A DNA stretch of 19,282 bases from CAIOZW01 sp049317725 (GCA_049317725.1 JBMOHS010000069.1:1-19282), one strand, 5' to 3'. Counted from the stretch's first letter, positions 8,430 to 17,033 are shown. A program made the numbers and translations. The notes: a model not told the origin generated them from the sequence alone.

Positions 8430-8431
8430 GC

Positions 8432-8484
8432 TGGAGCGGGACTGCCACTTGGCTTGGTGCCAAAGCCAAGGACAGCCCGCTCCA
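8432..8484 (+). other. Long hairpin after the unknown gene
   Basis: TGGAGCGGG (8432-8440) pairs with CCCGCTCCA (8476-8484), CTG (8442-8444) with CAG (8473-8475), and CTTGGCTT (8448-8455) with AAGCCAAG (8463-8470). This makes 20 base pairs with two small interruptions and a 7-nt loop. No T-run follows directly. It could be part of a terminator, a transcript-stabilising 3' structure, or a structured RNA. Confidence 0.65.
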
Positions 8485-8487
8485 ACC

Positions 8488-8518
8488 TCCGGCAAAGATA
8501 TTGCCGGACACATTTGTT
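8488..8518 (+). terminator. Second hairpin with T-rich tail
   Basis: TCCGGCAA (8488-8495) and TTGCCGGA (8501-8508) form a perfect 8-bp stem around AGATA. The tail that follows, CACATTTGTTT, is T-rich but interrupted. Only 3 nt separate this hairpin from the previous one. Together they are the best candidate for ending the NatA-type operon before the deacetylase gene. Confidence 0.45.
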
Positions 8519-8748
8519 TCACACTGAATCCGCTCAATCTTCCAGAACTTTCTCGGACGATCTCAAATTTTCTCCCAGACCCCAATCCTGGATTTCGCAC
8601 TTTCTTCTTCAGGCGCAACCGGCAAACGGGGTGGGAGAGGAGAGCACCGATGCCCCAGGAAACAGATTGCGCTGGAGAAGGATCCGACGTACCATCCTGC
8701 CGATCCAATCTCCCCCTGACCAGCTCACCACAGGAAGAGGAACAAGCG

Positions 8749-9714
8749 ATGGCCGCGACAGGACTGATCCATAGTGACGATTACCTCCAACACGACCCCG
8801 GGGATCACCCGGAGCGGATCGAGCGGTACTTGGCCATTCTGGAACGACTGCAAGCCGAGACGGACCTTTGGTCTGGGTTGGAGAAGCTGTCACCGCGACG
8901 TGCCAACCGGGAAGAGCTGCTTCGTTGCCACACGGAGAACTCTCTTCTGCGCGTCGAACGGGCCAGTCTCGCCGCCGCTTTCGAGGATCAGGTGGCCCTC
9001 GACGCCGACACCTTGCTCTCGGCACGATCGAACGAGGCGGCCTACTTGGCGGCGGGTGGAGCCTGCCTGGCCGTCGACGCAGTGATGAGCGGAACGATTG
9101 ACTCTGCCTTTGTCGCGTGTCGCCCGCCGGGCCATCACGCCACCCGCGGGACGGCGATGGGCTTCTGCCTCTACAACAACGTCGCCGTCGCTGCGCGCTA
9201 CGCCCAGGCCACCTATCCTGACCGGATCCGCCGTGTCCTGATTGTCGACTTCGATGTTCACCACGGGAATGGCACCCAGGAGATCTTCTACGACGATCCG
9301 TCGGTCTTCTTCTACAGCCTCCATCAGTACCCTTGGTACCCTGGGACTGGCGCTGCGTACGAACGGGGAGTCCGCGCTGGCGAAGGAACCACGCTCAACG
9401 TTCCAGTCGAGGCGGGAACCTCTGGGAAAGACTATCTTGTCCTCTTCGAGCGGGGGCTCGCCCGCCTCCTTGGCAATTTCTCGCCTGACCTTCTACTGAT
9501 CTCCGCTGGCTTTGACGGGCACGAATCAGACCCCCTCGGATCGTTGGGGCTGACCGACGAGACCTACCGCCAGATCACACGACTCCTCGTCGAGGCCGCC
9601 TCGACCAGCGCCAAGGGCCGCCTCGTCTCCTGCCTGGAAGGAGGCTACAACCTGGAAACGCTCGGAGAGACGGTGCGCACTCACGTCCACCAACTGATGC
9701 GGGGCCGAGCCTAG
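8749..9714 (+). CDS. Histone deacetylase-like amidohydrolase (AcuC/HDAC class II-like)
   Basis: This 321-residue zinc enzyme belongs to the arginase/deacetylase superfamily. Members remove acetyl groups from lysines, acetylpolyamines or small amides in the cytoplasm. Active-site parts are all visible: the double histidine H129/H130 in 'RPPGHHA', zinc ligands D169 and H171 in 'DFDVHHGNGTQ', the third zinc ligand D256 in 'AGFDGHESDPLG', and the catalytic tyrosine Y300 in 'LEGGYN'. I chose ATG 8749 because homologues usually start close to 'TGLIHSDDYLQHD' and AGGAAGAGG lies 8 nt upstream. An in-frame ATG at 8650 also has a good ribosome binding site and would add 33 residues unlike the family. 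Bacterial members of this type are often acetylpolyamine hydrolases or AcuC-like; the substrate cannot be fixed from sequence. No acetyltransferase is adjacent. Confidence 0.94.
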   Translation: MAATGLIHSDDYLQHDPGDHPERIERYLAILERLQAETDLWSGLEKLSPRRANREELLRCHTENSLLRVERASLAAAFEDQVALDADTLLSARSNEAAYLAAGGACLAVDAVMSGTIDSAFVACRPPGHHATRGTAMGFCLYNNVAVAARYAQATYPDRIRRVLIVDFDVHHGNGTQEIFYDDPSVFFYSLHQYPWYPGTGAAYERGVRAGEGTTLNVPVEAGTSGKDYLVLFERGLARLLGNFSPDLLLISAGFDGHESDPLGSLGLTDETYRQITRLLVEAASTSAKGRLVSCLEGGYNLETLGETVRTHVHQLMRGRA

Positions 9715-9822
9715 TTTTGGCAGGGACCAGATTCTTCTTTCCCCGTGCATCCCGTGTAGTGTAGAGTACTTGGTATTCGATCGCAGCGGGTTCCGATCTG
9801 TGCCCTGACTGTCCCTCGAGCT

Positions 9823-9936
9823 GTGCAAGGTCGCCACTTGCACCCGTTCCTCAGCCGTGCGCGTCTCGCGTCATCTACCCGTGGGGAGGGTCCGAGCCGC
9901 GAGCCGATCGTTTCGAGCAAGTGCAAGTGAAGGAGG
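9823..9936 (+). promoter_or_regulatory. Leader with alternative pairings next to the FecR-gene ribosome binding site
   Basis: GTGCAAG at 9823-9829 pairs with CTTGCAC at 9837-9843 (7 bp, 7-nt loop). The same downstream arm, extended to CACTTGCAC (9835-9843), is also exactly complementary to GTGCAAGTG at 9921-9929 (9 bp). That distal arm ends one base before the Shine-Dalgarno AGGAGG at 9931-9936. The two pairings exclude each other. Whether they regulate translation is inference. Confidence 0.4.
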
Positions 9937-9943
9937 CAGCAAA

Positions 9944-11140
9944 ATGCGAACAGGGAAGACAATTCTTCTGGCAGTGGCAGCCGCCGTCGTGTTGGGAGCC
10001 GTGCCGGGCAGTGGGGGCGGAGAGGCCTTGGCCCAGCACCTCATCTCAACCAAGGCAGGCTTTGTCAACCGGACCGAGGGCAGGGTCGAGATTGAACGCT
10101 ACGGCAGTGTCGACGAAGAGCGGGGGCGTGCTTCGACCGGGACCCAGATGCGGAAGGGCGACCGGCTTTCGACCCAGGCGGATGGTCTCGCGGAGGTTCT
10201 CCTCAATCCTGGGACCTACCTCCGGTTGAGTCCACGGACGGAGATCCGGGCGGTCGAGACCAACCTCGCCAACATTCACTTCGAGTTGGTCCGTGGCTCG
10301 ATCATTCTTGAGGTCGGGGAGGTCGGCAAAACAGCTCCGATCCAACTGGACACTCCGCAAGGCCCCCTCACCATTCAGCGCGATGGCCTCCACCGCATCG
10401 AGGCGTCCGGTGGAGTGACACGAATCGCCGTCCGCCAAGGAGACATCTGGACTGGGGTTCCCGCCGACGTTCCCCGCAAGCAAGGGGTTAAGATTGGACG
10501 AGGCAAGCTGGCCCTCCTCCAAAACGGGACCTCGACACCTCAAATCGCCAAGCTCGACAAAGACCAAGCAGACGACTTCGACCGCTGGAGTTTCTCGCGT
10601 GCCCAAACCCTTGTTGCCGCAAACAATATGGCGCTGCGTGATTCGCGGACACTGACATCTCTCTCCCCCGGTTGGTTCTTCAACCCGCTGGCCGGGAGCT
10701 ACACCTTCATTCCGCGGAATGGGCTCTTCTTCTCTCCCTACGGCTTCGGGTTCTTCAACTCGTTCGCCAATTGCTTCACCTGCTTTGGGAATTTTTTCCG
10801 GGGTCCTTGGGGCAATGGGGTTCCCGTCAACAACGGGCAAGGGGGACTGGGAGGGGGGAGCCTCGGGTCTGCGCCGGCGCGAGTCATTACGGGTGCGGAC
10901 CGCACGCCGATCCAGCGCGAAGTCGAAGGGCGACGCGCTGAGTTTGGGGACGCGTTCGGGCGCGGAAGAGGAATCGAGGCAATGGATGGGTTCGGAGGGC
11001 GCTCGATGGGCAACCGGTCGATGGGAATGCCCTCCTCGCCCGTCATCATCGCGGCTCCGATGCCCACTCGGGGTGGTGGCGGCGCGGTCGGGGGTGGGGA
11101 TGCCGGTGGCGGTCGCCCGGCGGGCCCTTCCCGGCCTTGA
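9944..11140 (+). CDS. Secreted FecR-domain protein with aromatic/glycine-rich tail
   Basis: This 398-residue protein has a Sec signal peptide (hydrophobic 7-20, likely cut after 'EALA' near residue 30). A FecR-like beta domain follows (about 70-200): 'KGDRLSTQADGLAEVLLNPGTYLRLSP', then 'FELVRGSIILEV' and 'IAVRQGDIW'. Residues 244-290 are very aromatic, with 'GWFFNPLAGSYTFIPRNG' and 'FFSPYGFGFFNSF'. The C-terminal 100 residues are rich in Gly, Arg and Met, with short 'GRSMGNRSMGM' repetition. I associate this FecR-plus-aromatic-tail design with Acidobacteriota; its function is not established. It is not a TonB-linked anti-sigma factor, since there is no N-terminal cytoplasmic part and no neighbouring sigma factor. 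The start at 9944 follows AAGGAGG. A terminator follows at 11173. Confidence 0.85.
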   Translation: MRTGKTILLAVAAAVVLGAVPGSGGGEALAQHLISTKAGFVNRTEGRVEIERYGSVDEERGRASTGTQMRKGDRLSTQADGLAEVLLNPGTYLRLSPRTEIRAVETNLANIHFELVRGSIILEVGEVGKTAPIQLDTPQGPLTIQRDGLHRIEASGGVTRIAVRQGDIWTGVPADVPRKQGVKIGRGKLALLQNGTSTPQIAKLDKDQADDFDRWSFSRAQTLVAANNMALRDSRTLTSLSPGWFFNPLAGSYTFIPRNGLFFSPYGFGFFNSFANCFTCFGNFFRGPWGNGVPVNNGQGGLGGGSLGSAPARVITGADRTPIQREVEGRRAEFGDAFGRGRGIEAMDGFGGRSMGNRSMGMPSSPVIIAAPMPTRGGGGAVGGGDAGGGRPAGPSRP

Positions 11141-11172
11141 GGATCATCTTCAACGGGCTGCTTTCAATTGCC

Positions 11173-11214
11173 AGGGGGAGAAGCTTCGATCGGCTTCTCC
11201 CCCTCTTCGTTTCT
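11173..11214 (+). terminator. Intrinsic terminator after the FecR-domain gene
   Basis: AGGGGGAGAAGC (11173-11184) pairs perfectly with GCTTCTCCCCCT (11193-11204) around an 8-nt loop. The tail CTTCGTTTCT is pyrimidine-rich. It lies 33 bp past the stop and ends the plus-strand block; the next genes are convergent. Confidence 0.8.
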
Positions 11215-11258
11215 GCCTGCTGCTGATCTCGTGAAGATTGGCATCTCTTTGTCAGCAA

Positions 11259-11312
11259 CTACTCACGTTCTCAAAGATCTCTGTGGCTCGGTGGTGCCAT
11301 CTTCTCTTCCGT
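11259..11312. repeat. Dispersed intergenic repeat, copy A
   Basis: This stretch starts with CTACTCACG and includes 'GATCTCTGTGGCTCGGTGGT'. Its core from 11269 matches 12588-12620 at about 25 of 33 positions. On the reverse strand it has the flavour of 'CACCACAGAGGCACAGAG' repeats that are scattered between genes in many bacterial genomes. That family link is from memory, not from a search. Confidence 0.5.
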
Positions 11313-11396
11313 TCTGACGTTGGGTGCTGGTTGGCCCAGTTCACTTTCTGATCTTCCTCTCCGGGAGCAGTCACCTTTGCCAAGAGACCTCTCAGA

Positions 11397-11945
11397 TCAG
11401 GACGACTTCTTCTGCTTCTTTGGATCGAGAGGCTCCTCATACGCCCAGCGATCGATCACCAAGCGCTCCTCTTCCTTGATCAACATCAGGGGAATGATCT
11501 TGAATTGACCATCTGGAAACTTATAGACGCAGTCCTGTCGGACCAGCTCTGGTGTTCTTTCCCCGCTGGGAGTGGAGGCGGCCTCGACGACACGATCCTC
11601 TTTGCGGTCGCCAAGAATACTCTCCCGCAGCGTCTTGCCCTCCTTCGTCAGCCGTTCGAGAGCGCTCTTCGAGAGCATCTTCTCGGCTTCAGCCCAGGTT
11701 CCCTCACGGACGTAGCGGTTGAAGGTCGCGAAGGCTTCGGAAGTCTGGCGGAGATCTTCCAGCGACACAGGGGGGGGAGGTGGTTCCGGAGCTGGCTGGT
11801 TCAGCACCCAGCGATAGACCGACCACGTGCCCACCAGAAAGACCAGCATCACGAACCAGAGGATCGGGGGGATGAGCTTGCTTCCCCCCTTGCTCTCCTC
11901 TTCCCGGTTGCTGCGGGCGGTAACATCGTCAAAGATGGTTCTCAT
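11397..11945 (-). CDS. Single-pass membrane protein of unknown function
   Basis: This protein of about 182 residues has a short charged cytoplasmic N-terminus, one membrane helix (about 24-46, 'LIPPILWFVMLVFLVGTWSV'), and a proline linker ('PAPEPPPPP' at about 52-60). An extracytoplasmic domain of about 120 residues follows. That domain begins with helices ('TFNRYVREGTWAEAEKMLS') and ends with strands ('YKFPDGQFKIIPLMLIKEEE'). This helix-then-sheet order could be an NTF2/SnoaL-like fold, but no diagnostic motif is visible. Two adjacent ATGs exist, at 11948 and 11945; the second is better spaced from GAGGGG. The next gene upstream is vanZ-like, 108 bp away in the same direction, so cotranscription is possible. 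The gene converges with the FecR-domain gene. Confidence 0.72.
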   Translation of the reverse strand: MRTIFDDVTARSNREEESKGGSKLIPPILWFVMLVFLVGTWSVYRWVLNQPAPEPPPPPVSLEDLRQTSEAFATFNRYVREGTWAEAEKMLSKSALERLTKEGKTLRESILGDRKEDRVVEAASTPSGERTPELVRQDCVYKFPDGQFKIIPLMLIKEEERLVIDRWAYEEPLDPKKQKKSS

Positions 11946-12053
11946 CATTCCCCCTCGTGATTTCCCGTTGGTCTCGTCTCGACTGTCCGCACCCGTTGGG
12001 CAGCTTCAGGCAGAGATCACGCGCCCTTTCCTCCACCCCCTTCCGCTCTGTCG

Positions 12054-12530
12054 TCACGGAGTGGGGAGGCTCTTCTTCGGCAGATTCCACTGACGATGGA
12101 ACCGCCAGGCGACCAAGCCGGCGGCACCGCCAACCCCATCGATCAAGACATCCAGGGCGGAGCCAGTCCGCAGGCTCGACCAGCTCTGATGCCACTCATC
12201 GAAACTCGCGTAGAGCACGACCAGCCCAAGAATCCACAGAAGCCGCGTGCCTCCCAGTTCCCCCCGCCACGGCCCACTTCGGAAGAGAGCCCGAGCCCAC
12301 AAGACAGCGAGGATCGCATATTCGGTGAGGTGCCCCATCTTGCGTGTCATGTAATGAAGACGCTGCACCCACTTTGCTCCCATCCACGGAAAAAGTTGGC
12401 TTATGATCTCGCCAAAGACAGATCCGGTCTTGTATGACGAAAAGTAGCCTGTTGAAAGGGCAAAGATCACTCCCATCCACACCAAGGGTGGAAGCCAATA
12501 GAGAACGAACTGTCGTCGTCGATCCTGCAT
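12054..12530 (-). CDS. VanZ-family membrane protein
   Basis: This protein of about 158 residues belongs to the VanZ family. Its namesake lowers susceptibility to teicoplanin, but the biochemical role of most members is unknown. Family marks are the 'KMGHLTEYAILAVLWARAL' helix and the acidic 'FDEWHQSW…TGSALDVLIDGVGG' motif, holding the conserved Asp, Glu, His, Gln and Asp. Four membrane helices are visible. The start is uncertain. ATG 12530 puts the first helix a few residues in but has no Shine-Dalgarno sequence. GTG 12554 and TTG 12572 extend the frame and lie inside the inverted-repeat element at 12543-12646. That element may have replaced the original upstream region. No glycopeptide-resistance genes are nearby. 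Confidence 0.85.
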   Translation of the reverse strand: MQDRRRQFVLYWLPPLVWMGVIFALSTGYFSSYKTGSVFGEIISQLFPWMGAKWVQRLHYMTRKMGHLTEYAILAVLWARALFRSGPWRGELGGTRLLWILGLVVLYASFDEWHQSWSSLRTGSALDVLIDGVGGAAGLVAWRFHRQWNLPKKSLPTP

Positions 12531-12542
12531 ATCAAAAAAGGA

Positions 12543-12646
12543 GTAACTACTCACGGCATCAATAAACTTCAAGGGGACCTATCTTCTTCTCGGTGATCTC
12601 TGCGCCTCTGTGGTGCAAGCCTCTCTTCCTCTCCGTGAGTAGATAC
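12543..12646. repeat. 104-bp element with 14-bp terminal inverted repeats, repeat copy B
   Basis: The left arm at 12543-12556 (GTAACTACTCACGG) and right arm at 12633-12646 (CCGTGAGTAGATAC) are inverted repeats matching at 13 of 14 positions. The interior at 12588-12636 is the second copy of the repeat seen at 11259-11312. There is no coding capacity of its own, so it is at most a miniature, non-autonomous element. No target duplication is obvious. It covers the upstream region and possible early codons of the vanZ-family gene. Confidence 0.5.
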
Positions 12647-12689
12647 AAAAAGGAATAGGGCCCGGAAGCTGACCCAGCGCCCCGGACCC
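12646..12689 (-). terminator. Intrinsic terminator of the atp cluster
   Basis: On the minus strand GGGTCCGG pairs with CCGGGCCC (plus 12682-12689 with 12658-12665, one G-U pair). Inside it, GCTG pairs with CAGC (12675-12678 with 12668-12671). The tail TATTCCTTTTTG follows directly. It lies about 60 bp past the atpG stop and marks the end of the operon. Confidence 0.75.
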
Positions 12690-12747
12690 CACTCATCTCG
12701 ATCTCGTTTCCACACCGCCACCCGGGGCCAGCCAGATGGCGTCGGGA

Positions 12748-13650
12748 TCAGAGTGCCTCGGCTCCGCTCACCACCTCGATGATCTCTCGGGTAATCTTGG
12801 CTTGGCGAACCCGGTTCATGTTAAGGGTCAACCGGTCGATCACCTCGTTGGCATTCTTGCTCGCCGACTCCATCGCCGTCATTCGTGCCCCGAGTTCGGA
12901 AGCGACCGATTCAAGCAGTGCGTGATAGACCTGATTCTCGATCAACTTGGGCAAGAGCTCGCTGAAGATCACCGCCGCAGGCTGCTCATAGAGGTAATCG
13001 ACCAGCGATTCCGCTGTCTCCCCTTCCCCACTGGCACCCTCTACCCCCTCCAAGTGGCGAATCGGGAGGAGCTGCTCGACCACGGGACGTTGGGAGAGGG
13101 CCGATTTGAACTCGTTATAGAGAAGGAAGACCCCATCGATCGGGCTCTCCTCCGAAAGGTAGTCGGCCAAGAGAGCCCGAGCGATCTCGACAGCGTCCTC
13201 CACTCGGATCTTCCCGGTGCCGGTAATCCCGAGATGTTCGCGTCGAATGGTGACTGGGCGGCGCCGGAAGAAGTCGGCTCCCTTCCGTCCGATCAGCACC
13301 AGCTCGATCGTCAACTCCGGTTGGCTCCGCAAATAGTCCTGAGCCGCTTTGATGAGGTTGGTATTGAAGCCTCCACAGAGTCCCTTATCAGCAGTAATGA
13401 CAGCGAGGACGATCCGCCGTGTCGGCTGCTCGCGCTCGTGGCCCGTCAAGAGCGGATCCCGGTATTCGACCGAACGGTTCCCAGCGTCCCGAAGGATCTG
13501 CATCATCTTCAGCGTGTACGGGCGGGCCGCGGTGACGCGCTCCTGCGCACGGCGCAACCGGGCGGCGGCGACCATCTTCATCGCCTTGGTAATCTGCCGC
13601 ATATTCTTGACGGCACGTACCCGGCGCCGGAGGTCCTGTAAACTGGGCAT
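12748..13650 (-). CDS. atpG: ATP synthase gamma subunit
   Basis: This 300-residue protein is the central rotor shaft of F1, turning inside the alpha3beta3 ring to couple proton flow to ATP synthesis. The N-terminal helix 'LRRRVRAVKNMRQITKAMKMVAAARLRRAQ' and the C-terminal 'LNMNRVRQAKITREIIEVVSGAEAL' are the family's two conserved ends. These form the coiled-coil shaft. Length is slightly above the usual 285-290, partly from a small Gly/Glu-rich insert ('EGVEGASGEGETAES'). The start at 13650 follows GGGAG with 5-nt spacing; the open frame continues upstream without support. It lies 71 bp after atpA and is the last gene before a strong terminator, so atpD and atpC do not follow here. Confidence 0.97.
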   Translation of the reverse strand: MPSLQDLRRRVRAVKNMRQITKAMKMVAAARLRRAQERVTAARPYTLKMMQILRDAGNRSVEYRDPLLTGHEREQPTRRIVLAVITADKGLCGGFNTNLIKAAQDYLRSQPELTIELVLIGRKGADFFRRRPVTIRREHLGITGTGKIRVEDAVEIARALLADYLSEESPIDGVFLLYNEFKSALSQRPVVEQLLPIRHLEGVEGASGEGETAESLVDYLYEQPAAVIFSELLPKLIENQVYHALLESVASELGARMTAMESASKNANEVIDRLTLNMNRVRQAKITREIIEVVSGAEAL

Positions 13651-13721
13651 ATTCGCTCCCGAAATCGACCAAGAGATGGAGGAGGCGTGGGGATTGCCTC
13701 GATTCACCCTGCCCTCTGCGG

Positions 13722-15260
<1,539 letters not shown>

Positions 15261-15329
15261 TGTCTGCTCCCGTTCTGTTTCCAGGCGGTTGCCCATCCGC
15301 CACTGAAGACAGGGAAAAAGAGTGAAGGC

Positions 15330-15878
15330 TCACGACCGCGCATCCAGCATCTGTTGCCGGAGCTGCGTCAATTGATTGCGGATGGATCCGTCATACACCG
15401 TACTGCCAATCCGGGCGACCAATCCTCCGAGAATCGAAGGATCGATCCGGAATTGGAGTCGGACACGGCGGCCAGTCGCGTTGGCGAGTTGCCGCTCGAG
15501 CGCTTCGCGTTGGTCCGCGGCGAGAGCACGAGCCGAGACGATCTCCGCGGCGACGATGCCGGCACGGGTGTCCAGCTCACGATGGACCGCCTGCAGCATC
15601 GGATCGAGTTGATGCAACCGGCCATTGGTCAAGAGAAGCCGGAGGAAATTGGCCGTTGTCGGTTGGAAAGAGAGGCGATCAAGGAGGGCCTGCAGCACTC
15701 CACGTTTGCGCTCGAGGGGAAACGTTGGATTGGCAAAGACGTGACGGAGTTCCTCGTGGCCCCCCAGCAGACCGACAAACTTCGTCAGATCCGCCACGAC
15801 CGACTCCACCTCTCCACGCGCCGCCGCCACGTCTACCAGCGCGCGAGCATACCGATTGGCTACTGTCGTGTTACTCAT
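15330..15878 (-). CDS. atpH: ATP synthase delta subunit
   Basis: This 182-residue protein links the top of F1 to the b/b' peripheral stalk. The N-terminal helical domain starts 'ANRYARALVDVAA', and the C-terminal part carries the usual 'VRLQFRIDPSILGGLVARIGSTVYDGSIRNQL' signature. Length is typical. The start at 15878 follows AGGAAGAGT directly before ATG. It lies 42 bp after the second b-type gene and 69 bp before atpA, in the standard b-delta-alpha order. Confidence 0.96.
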   Translation of the reverse strand: MSNTTVANRYARALVDVAAARGEVESVVADLTKFVGLLGGHEELRHVFANPTFPLERKRGVLQALLDRLSFQPTTANFLRLLLTNGRLHQLDPMLQAVHRELDTRAGIVAAEIVSARALAADQREALERQLANATGRRVRLQFRIDPSILGGLVARIGSTVYDGSIRNQLTQLRQQMLDARS

Positions 15879-15920
15879 ACTCTTCCTGACTGGGCTGCTT
15901 GGCCTGCCTGATGAGTCCTG

Positions 15921-16493
15921 CTACTGAACTACGCTCGACATCTGCTCCGTGACACGCCGGATCAGCCGCGCATCGTCTTCCGGGCTCAACTCTTGGTGGA
16001 GAAACTGTTCAGCGAGCCGGTTGGCCTCGAGCGAGACAAAGACCTTCAAGTCACTGAGGGCAATCTGACGGGCCGACTCGATCTCCCGCTGAGCCCCCTG
16101 GCGCAGGCGGGCAAGATCCTGCTTCGTCTCAGCTTCGATCCGGGCCCGTTCGGCAGCGATCTCGCGGGACGTCTGCTCCCGCAGCGCCGCGAGATCTTGA
16201 TCCAGGCGCGCCATCCGCGCCGCCAGTTCGGCCATCTTCTCTTCGGCTGCTGCCTTCTCCCGGGCGGCCCGGTCGAGCATCTCCCGCACCTGCGCGAATC
16301 GGTCCGAGAAGAACCGGTGGACAGGACGGCGGACAATCCAGTACATCGCCAAGAGAAAGATCGTCAGGTTGATCGTCTTGGCCACTCCTGGCGTCAACCA
16401 CCCGGCCCCGCTCCCCGCCAGCAGCAGCCAACCACTGCCGAGTTCCGGCAGGATCTGCGCACGCGATCTGCTCATTTGGATCTGGCTCCCCAT
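15921..16493 (-). CDS. atpF: ATP synthase b subunit (second of two b-type genes)
   Basis: This 190-residue protein forms one half of the peripheral stalk. One membrane helix (about 36-54, 'TPGVAKTINLTIFLLAMYWI') is followed by a long charged coiled coil of about 110 residues rich in Ala, Glu and Arg. A delta-binding end follows. The N-terminus before the helix is longer than usual and partly hydrophobic (20-33); it may be an uncleaved or cleaved leader. Starts at 16493 and 16475 (both ATG) are possible and neither has an ideal ribosome binding site. Only 7 bp separate it from the preceding b-type gene. Heterodimeric b/b' stalks are usual in phototrophs and also found in several other bacterial phyla, including, as I recall, Acidobacteriota. 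Confidence 0.93.
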   Translation of the reverse strand: MGSQIQMSRSRAQILPELGSGWLLLAGSGAGWLTPGVAKTINLTIFLLAMYWIVRRPVHRFFSDRFAQVREMLDRAAREKAAAEEKMAELAARMARLDQDLAALREQTSREIAAERARIEAETKQDLARLRQGAQREIESARQIALSDLKVFVSLEANRLAEQFLHQELSPEDDARLIRRVTEQMSSVVQ

Positions 16494-16500
16494 GATTTGG

Positions 16501-16998
16501 TTATCCCTGCCTTCCGTCGGAACGAATCGCACGTCCAAGGAGCTGCGAGGAGATTGACGTGGCCATCTGGCGAACTTCCCCGCCGAGTGACGATCGGGCC
16601 ATCTCCGCCTGGTCGGCGATCTCCTGCTTGGCCACCGCCAGTTCCTCAGCCATCTCTTCCCGCGCCCGTGCCAGCGACGCCGCCCGGGTCGCCAAGGCCT
16701 CGCGGCGGAAAGACTCGAGCTGCTGGTAGGACTCTGCCCGGGCAGCCCGGATCCTGCCCTCGTAGGCGGTAATCTGCTCGTCATACCGCGCGAGGATCGC
16801 CTTCGCTTCGGAAAGACGCCCTCCACCGAGTCGCTCCCGCTCCTCCAGAACTTGATTGATCGGCTTGAAGAGGGTGCGGTTGAGGAGAAAGATCAGGACA
16901 AAGATCGAAACAAAAATGAACAAAAATGATCCATCGACGCTCAGCACGTTGCCAGCCAGGGCGAAATTTACGACCGCCAATGTCCCAAGTAATGGCAT
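16501..16998 (-). CDS. atpF: ATP synthase b/b' subunit (first of two b-type genes)
   Basis: This 165-residue protein is the other half of the peripheral stalk. Its helix lies at about 24-40 ('SFLFIFVSIFVLIFLLN'), followed by the family's 'RTLFKPINQVLEER' and a long coiled coil. Position first in the cluster suggests the b' role, but b and b' cannot be told apart safely by eye. The start at 16998 follows GAGGAAGAG. It opens the five-gene atp cluster. A candidate promoter lies at 17248-17275, giving a leader of about 240 nt with inverted and direct repeats. No atpB or atpE gene precedes it. Confidence 0.93.
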   Translation of the reverse strand: MPLLGTLAVVNFALAGNVLSVDGSFLFIFVSIFVLIFLLNRTLFKPINQVLEERERLGGGRLSEAKAILARYDEQITAYEGRIRAARAESYQQLESFRREALATRAASLARAREEMAEELAVAKQEIADQAEMARSSLGGEVRQMATSISSQLLGRAIRSDGRQG

Positions 16999-17013
16999 CT
17001 CTTCCTCACACGG

Positions 17014-17033
17014 CCAGTGGTCCCGGCCACTGG
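17014..17033 (-). promoter_or_regulatory. Hairpin just before the atp ribosome binding site
   Basis: CCAGTGG (17014-17020) pairs with CCACTGG (17027-17033) around a 6-nt loop. It ends about 7 bp upstream of the GAGGAAGAG ribosome binding site of the first atp gene. A role in translation control is possible but unproven. Confidence 0.35.

Noticed and set aside
9944..11140. FecR-type anti-sigma regulator of iron transport
   Set aside because: The protein is secreted with a signal peptide, lacks a cytoplasmic anti-sigma segment, and has no neighbouring ECF sigma factor or TonB receptor.
12054..12530. Glycopeptide-resistance locus because of the VanZ-family gene
   Set aside because: No vanHAX, vanRS or D-Ala-D-Lac ligase genes are present. 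VanZ-family proteins are widespread without resistance.
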